64,000 bases of DNA from Pelomonas paludis (GCF_039872745.1 NZ_JBDPZD010000001.1:930001-994000); one strand, 5' to 3'. Positions 36,270 to 45,521 are shown, numbered from the stretch's first letter. A program made the numbers and translations. The notes: generated by a model not told the origin, from the sequence alone.

Positions 36270-36484
36270 CGGGGGCCGATGTTATGCGGGGCCTCTGCCG
36301 AGGGATTTGCCGTGTCCGGTGGCAGCGGGGCGGCGGTGTACTTGTCGGGCAGGCCCGCTTGGCAATATTCCCGCTGCGCACGCGGGTGCGCGCTAACGAA
36401 GCCGCGGGTCACGCGCTGCTAAGGTCGCGCTCCGCTAGAGAACGGTCTCGGCGGAGCCAACATTTGAATTTGAAAGAGTCGACG

Positions 36485-37093
36485 ATGAGCATGCAAAAAC
36501 TCCTGTCCCGTCTCGCGCGCAGTGCAGCGCTGGCCTTTGCGGTCTTGCTGACCGGCTGTGCCACGCCCTATCTGGACGGCACCACCAAGGAAATCCCGAT
36601 CAGCGAATACAAGAAGCCGGCGTCGCCAGCCCCGGTTCAGCTGCTGTTTGAATTCCAGACCAAGGGGGTCCTCAATGCACCGGCCACGAGCATGCTCAAG
36701 GACCAGGTGACGGCCCAGGTCAAGGCCAGTGGCTTGTTCAGCGCTGTGGAGGCGGGCCCGGTGCCCGGTGGTGCCACCCTCAGCCTCACGATCAATAACG
36801 TCCCGCTGACCGACGACGCCTTCAGCAAAGGCTTCGTGACCGGGCTGACCTTTGGCCTGGCAGGCTCCCAAGTCACCGACGGCTATGTGTGTTCAGCAAC
36901 CTTCCGCGCAACGCCCAGCGCTGAGCCGATCACGAAGAAGGTCAGGCACGCCATCCACACCAGCCTGGGCTCGGGCGCGGCACCCAGCAACGCGGTCAAG
37001 ATGCCCGATCTGAAGACGGCGGCCATGCAAATGGGCAAGGACGTCGTGAGCAACATGCTCAACGACATTTCGCGCGACGCGAACTTCAAGTGA
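36485..37093 (+). CDS. Small lipoprotein of unknown function
   Basis: The 202-residue product has a lipoprotein signal (LLTGC, Cys near residue 25). The mature part includes PVQLLFEFQTKGVLNAPATS, TLSLTINNVPLTDDAF and a C-terminal helix. I do not recognise the family. It looks like a periplasmic-facing outer-membrane lipoprotein. Another lipoprotein gene begins 11 bases after its stop. Both share the length, lipobox position and a beta-rich middle, which suggests a pair working together. The start at 36485 places the signal peptide correctly. Confidence 0.72.
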   Translation: MSMQKLLSRLARSAALAFAVLLTGCATPYLDGTTKEIPISEYKKPASPAPVQLLFEFQTKGVLNAPATSMLKDQVTAQVKASGLFSAVEAGPVPGGATLSLTINNVPLTDDAFSKGFVTGLTFGLAGSQVTDGYVCSATFRATPSAEPITKKVRHAIHTSLGSGAAPSNAVKMPDLKTAAMQMGKDVVSNMLNDISRDANFK

Positions 37094-37104
37094 AGGGACT
37101 CGAC

Positions 37105-37695
37105 ATGAAGCTGACCTCAAACCTTCGTTCCATCGCCTATGCCTTCGCGGCGCTCCAGGTGCTGTTGCTGACGGCATGTGCCAATGTGCAGATGCCGCCC
37201 CCAAGCGCGAGTGCAACCAATCTCGAGAAGCTTCGGGCGGCCCAGATTGGCCCAGCGCAAGTTGGCGAGTTCCGTCTGGCTGCTGGCAAGCCTGCCTCCA
37301 TGGACACCAGTGTTGGCGGCCTGCGCGGGTCTTCGATTTCACCGAGCGCAGGCAGCTACTCCAAGCAGTTGCGCGAAGAGCTGATCGCAGAACTGAAGGG
37401 TGCTGGTCTGTTGGACCCAGCCTCGCCGGTGGCCATTGAAGGCGAGCTCACCGACAGCATGGTGGATGCAGCCATCGGAACCGGCCGAGGCCGATTGGCG
37501 GCCCGATTCAAGGTCAAGCGCGCGGGGGCTGTCGTCTTTGACAAGGAACTGGTCGCCGAGGCGTCCTGGGAATCGTCCTTCGTGGGGGCCGTGGCATTGC
37601 CTGCGGCGATCCACCAGTACGGGGCGCTCTACAAGACCCTCGTGGGCAAGCTGATCGACGACGCGGACTTTCGCGTTGCTGTGAAGCGGAAGTGA
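37105..37695 (+). CDS. Small lipoprotein, partner of the preceding gene
   Basis: The 196-residue lipoprotein has LLTAC (Cys near residue 25) and a mature part with GEFRLAAGKPASMDTSVGGL, YSKQLREELIAELKGAGLLD and a final helix. I cannot assign it to a known family. The ATG at 37105 has an AAGGGA-like site before it; an earlier overlapping GTG at 37090 is less likely. Together with 36485-37093 it forms a two-gene lipoprotein unit between the Kef antiporter and glutamate dehydrogenase. A role in envelope maintenance is inferred only from the lipobox. Confidence 0.72.
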   Translation: MKLTSNLRSIAYAFAALQVLLLTACANVQMPPPSASATNLEKLRAAQIGPAQVGEFRLAAGKPASMDTSVGGLRGSSISPSAGSYSKQLREELIAELKGAGLLDPASPVAIEGELTDSMVDAAIGTGRGRLAARFKVKRAGAVVFDKELVAEASWESSFVGAVALPAAIHQYGALYKTLVGKLIDDADFRVAVKRK

Positions 37696-37781
37696 GCCCC
37701 CGTAGCGTTAACAGGCCCTAGCCGCCAGCTGCGGCGCCGCCATTGCGCTACCGTGCAACTCTCGCAGTTACGGAGAGTTTC

Positions 37782-39053
37782 ATGGACCACCTGTCCTTCA
37801 TCAGCCCCACCCGCAACAGCCCCTGGGGGACCTACCTCGCCCAGGTGGAAGCCACCTTGCCCTACCTCGGCAAGCTGGCGCGTTGGGCGGAGACGCTGAG
37901 GCGCCCCAAGAGGGCGTTGATTGTTGACATCCCCATCGAGCTGGACGACGGCCGCATTGCCCACTACGAGGGCTACCGCGTGCAGCACAGCCTCACCCGC
38001 GGCCCTGGCAAGGGCGGGGTGCGCTACCACCCCGAGGTCACGCTCGAAGAGGTGATGGCGCTCTCGGCCTGGATGACGGTCAAGAACGCGGCGGTGAACC
38101 TGCCCTATGGCGGCGCCAAGGGCGGCATCCGGGTCGAGCCGCGCGATCTGTCGCTCAAGGAGCTGGAGCGCGTGACGCGGCGCTACACCAGCGAGATCGG
38201 CATCATCATCGGCCCCAACCAGGACATCCCGGCCCCCGACGTCAACACCAATGGCCAGATCATGGCCTGGATGATGGACACCTACTCGATGAACACCGGC
38301 GCCACGGCGACGGGCGTCGTCACCGGCAAGCCCATTCCGCTGGGCGGCTCGCTGGGGCGCGTGGCGGCCACCGGGCGCGGGGTGTTCGTGATCGCGCGTG
38401 AGGCCATGCGCCGGCTCGGCCTGCCGCTGGAAGGCGCGCGGGTGGCCGTGCAGGGCTTTGGCAATGTGGGCTCGGTGGCGGCAAAGATGTTTGTGGCCAA
38501 CGGCGCGCGCATCGTCTGCGTGCAGGACCACAGTGGCACCATCCTCAACGAGCAGAGCCTGGACATGGCCCGCCTGCTCGACCACGTGGCGCTGCACAAG
38601 GGCGTGGCCGGCTTCCCCGGCGCCGATGCCATCGACAACGAGAACTTCTGGGACGTGCAGAGCGACGTGCTCATCCCCGCCGCGCTGGAGGGCCAGATCA
38701 GTGCCGAGCGCGCCAACCGCCTGCGCACCGGCCTGGTGGTGGAGGGCGCCAACGGCCCCACCACGCCTGACGGCGAGGCCGTGCTTGCGGAGCGCGGCAT
38801 CCCCGTCGTGCCCGACGTGATTGCCAACGCGGGCGGGGTGACGGTGTCCTACTTCGAGTGGGTGCAGGACTTCTCGTCCTTCTTCTGGACCGAGGACGAG
38901 ATCAATGTGCGGCTCGACAAGATCCTGGTCGGCGCCTTCAAGGGCATCTGGGAGACGAGCGAGCAGCACCGCATCAGCCTGCGCACGGCGGCCTTCACCG
39001 TGGCTTGCACGCGGGTGCTGCAGGCGCGCGAGGAGCGCGGGCTGTATCCCTGA
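37782..39053 (+). CDS. gdhA: Glutamate dehydrogenase
   Basis: The 423-residue member of the Glu/Leu/Phe/Val dehydrogenase family catalyses reversible oxidative deamination of glutamate. The substrate site GPGKGGVRYHP, the catalytic-lysine loop NLPYGGAKGGI and the nucleotide-binding strand VAVQGFGNVGSVAAK are all present. The length fits the hexameric small class. The start at 37782 is preceded by CGGAGA at good spacing; an upstream in-frame ATG at 37743 lacks one. Downstream, a lipoprotein gene begins 17 bases after the stop. Confidence 0.95.
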   Translation: MDHLSFISPTRNSPWGTYLAQVEATLPYLGKLARWAETLRRPKRALIVDIPIELDDGRIAHYEGYRVQHSLTRGPGKGGVRYHPEVTLEEVMALSAWMTVKNAAVNLPYGGAKGGIRVEPRDLSLKELERVTRRYTSEIGIIIGPNQDIPAPDVNTNGQIMAWMMDTYSMNTGATATGVVTGKPIPLGGSLGRVAATGRGVFVIAREAMRRLGLPLEGARVAVQGFGNVGSVAAKMFVANGARIVCVQDHSGTILNEQSLDMARLLDHVALHKGVAGFPGADAIDNENFWDVQSDVLIPAALEGQISAERANRLRTGLVVEGANGPTTPDGEAVLAERGIPVVPDVIANAGGVTVSYFEWVQDFSSFFWTEDEINVRLDKILVGAFKGIWETSEQHRISLRTAAFTVACTRVLQAREERGLYP

Positions 39054-39070
39054 ACCTGATAATCGGGCCC

Positions 39071-39655
39071 ATGCCGTACCGCCCGCCCCCGTCGCTGATC
39101 CTGCTGGCCTGCGCCGCCGCCTTGTCTGGCTGCAGCGCAGTGCCTGCTGCGCTGCAGTCCACGCCCAAGCCTGTTTATCTGGCCGAGCGCTTCAGCGCCG
39201 ACGAGACCTTCTCGCGGCTCTTTGACGCCGACGTGAGCGACACCTGCGAGGCGGCGCGCCGTGCCTTGCTCAGCCAGGGCTATGTGATCGGCAAGGCGGC
39301 TGGCGGCGAGGTGCGTGGCATCAAGTTCTTCCAGCCCGAGGGCGAGGTGCACGTCGAGATCGCCATCACCGTGGTCTGCGTGGGTGACGGGGTCAAGTCC
39401 CAGGTGGCCACGGCCTATGTGAGCGCTCAGCAGGAGCGCTTCACGCTCAAGAAGAGCCCGCAGGCGGCCAGCCTTGGCGTCAGCGCGCTGGGCTCGATCT
39501 CGGTGCCACTGTCCTCGTCGAACGACTCGATGGTGCGTGTGGCCTCCGAGACCATCCCGGCCGGGGACTTCTATGACCGTTTCTTCGCGCTGATGCAGCG
39601 CGTGCTGCGCGACAAGGAAGCGCTGGCCGCTGAAGGACGCACCAGCGGCAGTTGA
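39071..39655 (+). CDS. DUF2242 lipoprotein
   Basis: This 194-residue lipoprotein (LSGC, Cys near residue 21) matches DUF2242: CEAARRALLSQGYVIGKAAG, IKFFQPEGEVHVEIAITVVC, SAQQERFTLKKSPQAASLGV and a final SETIPAGDFYDRFFALMQRV. It is a family of outer-membrane-associated proteins in betaproteobacteria with no known activity. The ATG at 39071 is chosen for its signal peptide. It may be transcribed together with gdhA. Confidence 0.82.
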   Translation: MPYRPPPSLILLACAAALSGCSAVPAALQSTPKPVYLAERFSADETFSRLFDADVSDTCEAARRALLSQGYVIGKAAGGEVRGIKFFQPEGEVHVEIAITVVCVGDGVKSQVATAYVSAQQERFTLKKSPQAASLGVSALGSISVPLSSSNDSMVRVASETIPAGDFYDRFFALMQRVLRDKEALAAEGRTSGS

Positions 39656-39741
39656 GGCAGCTGAGGCCGCCGACGCCCGGCCGGTGCCTTGTGGGAACTG
39701 CGTGCCGCCCCCGCTGCTGAGCGCGTGATACTGGCCGCGCG

Positions 39742-41793
39742 ATGGCCTTGCCCCAGACCTTACCGAGCCCCACACCCGCCCGCCTGCGCCCCGGCTGGGG
39801 TTGGCGCCGCGCGTTGCCCTGGGTGGCGCTGCTGGCCCTGCTGGTGGTGGCGCAGTCGCTGCTGCTGGCCCTCACCGTCAGCCACGAGGCCGGCAAGGCG
39901 CAGGACCAGGCCGAGCAGGTGGCTGCCGAGGTGGCCGGACAGATCCGCAAGCAGGTCTCGCAGTCGCTCGGGCTGCTGCAGTTTGCGGCTGACCGCCCCG
40001 CTGCAGCGCCCGCCTGGCAGGACTCGCCCGCCCTGGTACGCATGGAGTGGCGCGGCGTGCATCGGCAGCTCACGCAGGCGGTGAACAACCCGCGCCAGCT
40101 CCCGCCGCTGCCGCACAGCGGGCCCGAGGGCCTGGTGCCCGAGACCGAGCTGGCCTGCGCCAGCGCACTGCGCCAGGGCAGTGCCCAGATCTCGCGCAGC
40201 TACTTTGTGCCGCTGGCGCCGGGCCTGGGGCTGGAGGTGGCCGACCTGTGCGCAGCGCGGCTGCATGGGGGCGAGCCCGATGGCTTCGTCATCGCCACCC
40301 TGGCGCTGCGCACCCTGCTGGAGGCTGCGCTGCTGGACGAGCACGCGCGCGGCTACGAGGTCAGCCTCGTCGAGGCCGACAACACCCGGCTGGCGCGCGC
40401 CGGGCTCAAGCATGGGCGCGGGGTCTATGTCTTCCAGCGCCTCGTCGACCTGCCCGGCCAGTCCTTCCAACTGCGGGTGGACAGCGTGGCCGGTGCGCCC
40501 TCCTGGGTGCCCAACCTGCCCATCGCCCTGGTCATGGGCCTCACGCTCGCGCTCTTTGGCATGGTGGTGCTGCTGGCGCGAGACGGCCGGCGGCGCGCGG
40601 GCGTCGAGGCTGCGCTGGCCGAGTCGCTGACGGTGCGCCAGGCCATGGAGAACTCCCTCGTCACCGGCCTGCGCGCGCGTGATGCCGAGGGCCGCGTCAC
40701 CTACGTCAACCCGGCCTTCTGCCGCATGGTGGGCCTGCCGGCGGGCGAGATCCTCGGGCGCTGGCCGCCGCCCTACTGGCCGCCCGAGCATGTTGAGAAC
40801 TACCTGCGCCGCAATGCCGAGCGCCGCGCCCGCTGGGCGGAGGGCGACGCCCATGCCGCCGATCAGCAGACCGACCAGCAGGCCGAACAGGGCTTTGAGA
40901 CCGTCTTCATGCGCCAGAGCGGCGAGCGCTTTCCGGTGCGCATCTACGAGGCCCCGCTGCGCGACGCCCACGGCCGCCAGACCGGGCTGATGAGCACCGT
41001 GCTCGACATCTCCGAGCAGCGCCGCGTGGAGGAGCTCTCGCGCCAGCAGCAAGACCGCCTGCAGGCCACGGCCCGCCTCGCCACCGTGGGCGAGATGGCC
41101 TCGCTGCTCAGCCACGAGCTGAACCAGCCGCTGGCGGCGATTGCCAGCTACGCCAATGGCTCGCTCAACCTGCTGGCCGACCCCGAGCCGCCCGAAGACA
41201 CCCCCGGCCTCGTGCGACAGGCGCTGGAGCGCATCGCCGCCCAGGCCGACCGCGCGGGCCGCGTGATCAAGAGCGTGCACGACTTTGTGCGCCGCCGCGA
41301 GCACCTGCGCGAGAACATCGACGTGGCCACCCTGCTGGAGGCCGTGCTGCCCTTGATCCGGCTGCAGGCGCGCAAGGGCGGCAGCCAGGTCGTGCTGGAC
41401 CTGCCGGCCGAGCGACTCAAGGTGCGCTGTGATCGCACCATGGTCGAGCAGGTGCTGCTCAACCTCAGCCGCAACGGCCTGCAGGCCATGGAGAACGCGG
41501 CACCCGGCACCCCGCGCGAGCTGCGCCTGGCCGCGCGGCTGCGCGCCGAGCGCTGGGTGGAGCTGAGCGTGCGCGACCACGGCCCCGGCATCCCCTCCGA
41601 GGTGGCCAAGCAGCTGTTCACGCCCTTCTTCACCACGCGCGGCGAGGGCATGGGCCTGGGGCTCAGCCTGTGCCGCACGGTGATTGAGCAGCACGGCGGT
41701 GCGCTTGATTTTGAGAACCTCGCTGCTGCGCAGGGCGGGGGGTGTGAATTCAGGTTCACCTTGCCGATTGCTACCCCTGGGGGGGCGACATGA
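39742..41793 (+). CDS. dctS: PAS-containing sensor histidine kinase (DctS-like)
   Basis: The 683-residue membrane sensor has two hydrophobic segments (about residues 25-47 and 255-278) flanking a periplasmic sensing region. A cytoplasmic PAS domain follows (ENSLVTGLRARDAEGRVTYV onward). The H-box is SLLSHELNQPLAAIASYANG and the ATPase domain includes VRDHGPGIPSEVA and GEGMGLGLSLC. This layout matches DctS/FixL-type kinases that sense C4-dicarboxylates. The response regulator overlaps its stop by four bases. No dicarboxylate transporter gene is in the window, so the signal is inferred from family likeness. Confidence 0.88.
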   Translation: MALPQTLPSPTPARLRPGWGWRRALPWVALLALLVVAQSLLLALTVSHEAGKAQDQAEQVAAEVAGQIRKQVSQSLGLLQFAADRPAAAPAWQDSPALVRMEWRGVHRQLTQAVNNPRQLPPLPHSGPEGLVPETELACASALRQGSAQISRSYFVPLAPGLGLEVADLCAARLHGGEPDGFVIATLALRTLLEAALLDEHARGYEVSLVEADNTRLARAGLKHGRGVYVFQRLVDLPGQSFQLRVDSVAGAPSWVPNLPIALVMGLTLALFGMVVLLARDGRRRAGVEAALAESLTVRQAMENSLVTGLRARDAEGRVTYVNPAFCRMVGLPAGEILGRWPPPYWPPEHVENYLRRNAERRARWAEGDAHAADQQTDQQAEQGFETVFMRQSGERFPVRIYEAPLRDAHGRQTGLMSTVLDISEQRRVEELSRQQQDRLQATARLATVGEMASLLSHELNQPLAAIASYANGSLNLLADPEPPEDTPGLVRQALERIAAQADRAGRVIKSVHDFVRRREHLRENIDVATLLEAVLPLIRLQARKGGSQVVLDLPAERLKVRCDRTMVEQVLLNLSRNGLQAMENAAPGTPRELRLAARLRAERWVELSVRDHGPGIPSEVAKQLFTPFFTTRGEGMGLGLSLCRTVIEQHGGALDFENLAAAQGGGCEFRFTLPIATPGGAT

Positions 41794-42428
41794 CGTCTAT
41801 TCCACTCATCTATCTGGTCGACGACGAACCCGTGGTGCGCGAGGCGCTGGCCTGGCTGCTGCGCTCACGGCGCCTGCTGTCCGAGGAGTTCGACAGTGCC
41901 GAGGTCTTCCTCGCGCTGCTGGACAGCCGGCAGCCGCCCTTTCCCACCTGCCCGTCCTGCCTGCTGCTCGACGTGCGCATGCCGGGCATGAGCGGCCTGG
42001 CGCTGTTTGAGCTGCTCATCGAGCGCGGCCTCACCGACGTGCTGCCGGTGATCTTTTTGACCGGCCATGGCGACGTGCCCACGGCCGTGGCCGCCGTCAA
42101 GCGCGGCGCCTTTGACTTTGTCGAGAAGCCTTTCTCCGACAACGCCCTCGTGGACCGCGCCCAGCAGGCCCTGGAGCACAGCCGCGCCGCGCTGGCCCGG
42201 CGCGACCACCGCCTGGCCTGCGGCAAACGCCTCTCGGAGTTGACCGAGCGCGAGCGCGAGGTGATGCGCCTCGTCACCCAGGGCCAGCCCAACAAGCTCA
42301 TTGCCGATGCGCTCGACATCAGCGTGCGCACCGTCGAGGTCCACCGCGCGCGTGTGTTCGAGAAGATGGAGGTCAAGTCCGCCGTCGAGCTGACCAACCT
42401 GCTCCGGGACAATCAGCTCGATGGGTGA
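41790..42428 (+). CDS. dctR: FixJ/LuxR-type response regulator (DctR-like)
   Basis: The 212-residue regulator has a receiver domain with the phospho-Asp in CLLLDVRMPGMSGLALF and the lysine in DFVEKPFSDNAL. A LuxR-type helix-turn-helix follows (LTEREREVMRLVTQGQPNKL). It is translationally coupled to the sensor by an ATGA overlap and overlaps the thiL start by eight bases. It would activate transport or use of the signal compound; its target promoters are not in the window. Confidence 0.9.
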   Translation: MTSIPLIYLVDDEPVVREALAWLLRSRRLLSEEFDSAEVFLALLDSRQPPFPTCPSCLLLDVRMPGMSGLALFELLIERGLTDVLPVIFLTGHGDVPTAVAAVKRGAFDFVEKPFSDNALVDRAQQALEHSRAALARRDHRLACGKRLSELTEREREVMRLVTQGQPNKLIADALDISVRTVEVHRARVFEKMEVKSAVELTNLLRDNQLDG

Positions 42429-43359
42429 ATTCGATCTGATCCGCCGCTACTTCACGCGGCCCGACCACACAGCGCACGGCGTTGCCGTTGGCATTGGCGA
42501 CGACTGCGCCGCGCTCGTGCCCACGCCGGGGCACCACTGGCTCATCTCCAGCGACATGCTGGTCGAGGGCCGGCACTTCCTGCCCACCGTGGACCCTGCC
42601 GCACTCGGCCACAAGGCCCTGGCCGTCAATCTCTCCGACCTCGCCGCCTGCGGCGCCACGCCGCGCGGCTTCACACTCGCGCTCGCGCTGCCGCGCGTGG
42701 ACGAAGCCTGGCTCGCCGGCTTCTCGCAAGGCCTCTTTGCGCTGGCCGACGCGCATGCCTGCCCCCTGGTCGGCGGCGACACCACGCAAGGCCCGCTCAA
42801 CATCTGCATCACTGTTTTTGGCGAGGCGCCGGCCGGCCAGATGCTGCGCCGCAATGGCGCAAAGCCTGGTGACGAGATCTGGGTCTCAGGCCGCCTGGGC
42901 GACGCCCGCCTCGCGCTGGAAGCTTTCCGTGGCCGCGTGAGCAGCGCCGGCCTCGATGTCCTGCGCCCCGCCATGGAGCGACCCACCCCGCGCGTCGCCC
43001 TCGGCCAAGCCCTGCGCGGCATCGCCACCAGCAGCATTGACATCTCCGACGGCCTCGCCGGCGACCTCGGCCACATCCTCGCCGCCAGCGGCGTGGGCGC
43101 CTGCCTCGACCTGCCCGCCTTGCCGCGCAGCCCCCAGCTGGCGGCCCAGCCCCGCGCCGCGCAGATCGAATGCCTGCTGGCCGGCGGTGACGACTACGAA
43201 CTCGTCTTCACCGCCTCGCCCGGCCACGCGCTGCCCGACGTGGGTTTGCCGCTCTACCGCATTGGCGTCATCGAGCCCGAGCCGGGGCTGCGCGTGCGCG
43301 ACGAAGCCGGCCAGTTGCTGCCCACCTCGTGGCGCAGCTTTGATCACTTCAAGTCATGA
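42421..43359 (+). CDS. thiL: Thiamine-monophosphate kinase
   Basis: ThiL makes thiamine diphosphate from the monophosphate and ATP. The 312-residue protein has GIGDDCAALVPTPGHHWL, the dimer-site loop LVGGDTTQGPLNI, and SSIDISDGLAGDLGHILA. It overlaps the response-regulator gene by eight bases and pgpA by four. ThiL beside PgpA is a common arrangement; coupling to a two-component system is less usual. Confidence 0.95.
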   Translation: MGEFDLIRRYFTRPDHTAHGVAVGIGDDCAALVPTPGHHWLISSDMLVEGRHFLPTVDPAALGHKALAVNLSDLAACGATPRGFTLALALPRVDEAWLAGFSQGLFALADAHACPLVGGDTTQGPLNICITVFGEAPAGQMLRRNGAKPGDEIWVSGRLGDARLALEAFRGRVSSAGLDVLRPAMERPTPRVALGQALRGIATSSIDISDGLAGDLGHILAASGVGACLDLPALPRSPQLAAQPRAAQIECLLAGGDDYELVFTASPGHALPDVGLPLYRIGVIEPEPGLRVRDEAGQLLPTSWRSFDHFKS

Positions 43360-43886
43360 CACCGCGAAACGCCACCGCCGCCTTCATGTGGCCCCACCCG
43401 GCCCGCTGGATCGCGCTCGGCTTTGGCAGCGGCCTCTCGCCCAAGGCGCCCGGCACGGTGGGCACGCTTTGGGCCTGGCTCGCCTTCTGGGCCTTGGGCC
43501 TGATCTTCCCCACCTGGGGCGACCGTGAATGGCTGCTCTGCATCGCCGTGTCCACCCTCATCGGCTGGTGGGCCTGTACCCGCTGCGCTCAGCACATGGG
43601 CATCGCGGACCCCGGCGCCATCGTCTGGGACGAGGTCGTCGCCTTCTGGCTCGTGCTCTGGCTCGCCGGCCCCATGGGCTTCGTCGGCCAGCTCGTGGCC
43701 TTCGGCCTCTTCCGCTACTTCGACGCCGCCAAGCCCGGCCCCGTCGCCTGGGCCGACGGCCTCTTCAAACTCCAGCGCGGCGAGGCCATCGGCTGGCGCC
43801 AGGGCGCCGGCATCCTGCTCGACGACTTCGTCGCCGCCGGCTGCACGCTGGCCGTGATCGCCGTCTACCGCTTCGTGCTGGCATGA
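43356..43886 (+). CDS. pgpA: Phosphatidylglycerophosphatase A
   Basis: PgpA dephosphorylates phosphatidylglycerol phosphate in the inner membrane. The 176-residue protein shows the family segments GFGSGLSPKAPGTVGTLWAW and WDEVVAFWLVLWLAG. Membrane segments occupy much of the rest. The start overlaps thiL and the end overlaps pncC, each by four bases. Confidence 0.94.
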   Translation: MTPRNATAAFMWPHPARWIALGFGSGLSPKAPGTVGTLWAWLAFWALGLIFPTWGDREWLLCIAVSTLIGWWACTRCAQHMGIADPGAIVWDEVVAFWLVLWLAGPMGFVGQLVAFGLFRYFDAAKPGPVAWADGLFKLQRGEAIGWRQGAGILLDDFVAAGCTLAVIAVYRFVLA

Positions 43887-44380
43887 CGCCCCCAGCCCTC
43901 GTCACCGAGATCGCCACGCTGCTCCGCGCCCGCGGCGAACGCCTCGCCACCGCCGAGTCCTGCACCGGCGGCCTCATCGCCGCCACCTGCACCGACCTCG
44001 CCGGCTCCAGCGACTGGTTCGAACGCGGCGTGGTGACCTACAGCAATGAGGCCAAGACCGAGCTGCTCGGCGTGCCCAAGGCCCTGATTGACGATCACGG
44101 TGCCGTCAGCGCCCAAGTCGCTGAAGCCATGGCGACAGGGCTGCTCGCCCGAGTCCCCAGCACCGTCCACTGGACCGTCGCCGTCACGGGCGTCGCTGGC
44201 CCGGGGGGTGGTAGTGCCGAGAAGCCGGTCGGGACGGTATGGCTGGCGCTGGCGGGGCGCAGCGGGGTGCTGCGGGTGTGGTGCGAGCGCTTCGACGGCG
44301 ATCGACGCGCGGTTCGTGTTCAGACGATTGAGTCAGGGCTGAATGCCCTACGCCGTGAACTTGCGCCAGCTTCAGATTGA
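43883..44380 (+). CDS. pncC: CinA C-terminal family nicotinamide-nucleotide amidohydrolase
   Basis: The 165-residue stand-alone CinA domain hydrolyses nicotinamide mononucleotide to nicotinate mononucleotide in NAD recycling. Diagnostic segments are TAESCTGGLIAA, GVVTYSNEAKTELLGV and AVTGVAGPGGGSAEKPVGTV. The N-terminal MoCF-like domain of long CinA is absent, as in PncC. It is the last gene of the dctS-dctR-thiL-pgpA-pncC run; a bidirectional-looking hairpin follows at 44434. Confidence 0.94.
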   Translation: MTPPALVTEIATLLRARGERLATAESCTGGLIAATCTDLAGSSDWFERGVVTYSNEAKTELLGVPKALIDDHGAVSAQVAEAMATGLLARVPSTVHWTVAVTGVAGPGGGSAEKPVGTVWLALAGRSGVLRVWCERFDGDRRAVRVQTIESGLNALRRELAPASD

Positions 44381-44433
44381 GTTTGGCGGCATGGCTGCCC
44401 GACGACCCCGTCGAGCCCCGATCGCCAATTGAA

Positions 44434-44457
44434 AAGGCCACCCCACGGGGTGGCCTT
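44434..44457 (-). terminator. Rho-independent terminator of the PEP-CTERM gene
   Basis: AAGGCCACCC pairs with GGGTGGCCTT around a CACG loop. Read on the minus strand the stem is followed by TTTTC, 22 bases after the stop of the gene at 44479. On the plus strand no T-tract follows, though the stem may still help end the pncC transcript. Confidence 0.75.
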
Positions 44458-44478
44458 GGCATGGAGCCTGAAGCTCGA

Positions 44479-45252
44479 TCAGGCCCGACGCTCGCGACGG
44501 CGGAAGGCCAAACCGAACGCAACGCCCAAGCCGCTCAGCAGCATGGCGGCAGACGACGGCTCAGGAACGGGCGCCATCGGAGTGTTGACGCTGGACTGTG
44601 CATTAAGGTTCAAGCTCGCCGTCAAGGTGCTGGCGCCAAAGTTGGAAAAACTAGCGCTAACCAACCCAGCGCTGCTGGGAGACAGGTTCGAGTAGCCAAA
44701 GCCGGTGTAGGCCTGCCTGTAGCCGTAATTGCTGGTCCCAGCGCCGTCGGTCCAGTTGTTGAACTGGATGGACGTATTGCCGTAAACGTACGTACCGTTC
44801 ACCGCCCCGGAAGCGTCTGCGGCCACGCTGGCGTCAGCGGTGATCAGCACCAACGTGCCTGCGCCCACTTCAACTTGGAAGTTAGCGCTGCCATACCCGT
44901 AGGCATAGCCATAGGTGCTCAGTGCGGTGTCGCTGGCCGAGGCCGTCAACGAGTAGCTGCCAAGGTTGACACCCGAGCCGTTGGACGCCCCGGTGAGGTC
45001 CAGACCGGTCGCGGTGAGATGAGCGACGGCCGGCGAGTCGTAATTCCAAACATTCAAGCCCGATTGCGTGTAGGCACTCGCGTAATTGCTGCCGGACAAG
45101 ATGCTGAAGCTTGGTGCGATGCCGTCCAACGGGGTCAGATCAAAGACCAGCACTTGAACATTGCTCAACGACGCCGTGGCCGTCACGGCCGAAGCACCGC
45201 CAGCGGCCACGAGCATTGCGCCGACAGCCAAAGCCTTATGAATCGCTCCCAT
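44479..45252 (-). CDS. PEP-CTERM sorting-domain protein, Gly/Tyr/Ser-rich
   Basis: The 257-residue exported protein has a signal peptide ending near GGASA and a Ser/Ala/Gly/Tyr-rich body with YGYAYGYGSANFQVEVGAG. The C-terminal VPEPSSAAMLLSGLGVAFG ends in RRRERR, a full exosortase signal. Codon composition is noticeably less GC-rich than in neighbours. A GAAGGA-like ribosome-binding site precedes the ATG, and a terminator follows at 44434, so it is monocistronic. The function of the mature protein is unknown. Confidence 0.87.
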   Translation of the reverse strand: MGAIHKALAVGAMLVAAGGASAVTATASLSNVQVLVFDLTPLDGIAPSFSILSGSNYASAYTQSGLNVWNYDSPAVAHLTATGLDLTGASNGSGVNLGSYSLTASASDTALSTYGYAYGYGSANFQVEVGAGTLVLITADASVAADASGAVNGTYVYGNTSIQFNNWTDGAGTSNYGYRQAYTGFGYSNLSPSSAGLVSASFSNFGASTLTASLNLNAQSSVNTPMAPVPEPSSAAMLLSGLGVAFGLAFRRRERRA

Positions 45253-45521
45253 GTGCGCATTCCTTCACGTTGGTTAAGGGAAAACCCAAGACTAGCATAA
45301 GTTGGCGGAGCTGTGACGGCGACCCCCCCGAATGGAGGATTCCCTCGTGCATCAGCAACGCGGAAAGGCGGCGCTCCCCCTAAGTTGCCAGTGAATAAGA
45401 CCCCGGCGAGGCCGCAAAGCCGCGTCTGGTCAACCTCCGCCCATTCCGCCGGACCCCAGCCTCCTAGTCGCCCGAGCCGGTGGAGCAAGCGCTTGGTCTC
45501 TCGTCGTCCAAGCATTTGGAC
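45253..45521. other. Intergenic stretch between the PEP-CTERM gene and the second cupin-like gene
   Basis: These 269 bases hold the leader of the minus-strand PEP-CTERM gene. A weak -10-like TATGCT is at 45299-45294 on the minus strand, without a convincing -35. The remainder lies downstream of the cupin-like gene. No RNA gene or strong hairpin is seen. Confidence 0.4.

Noticed and set aside
39760..41694. Minus-strand open frame of 644 codons opposite dctS
   Set aside because: Antisense shadow of a clearly recognised histidine kinase; the product has no domain pattern.
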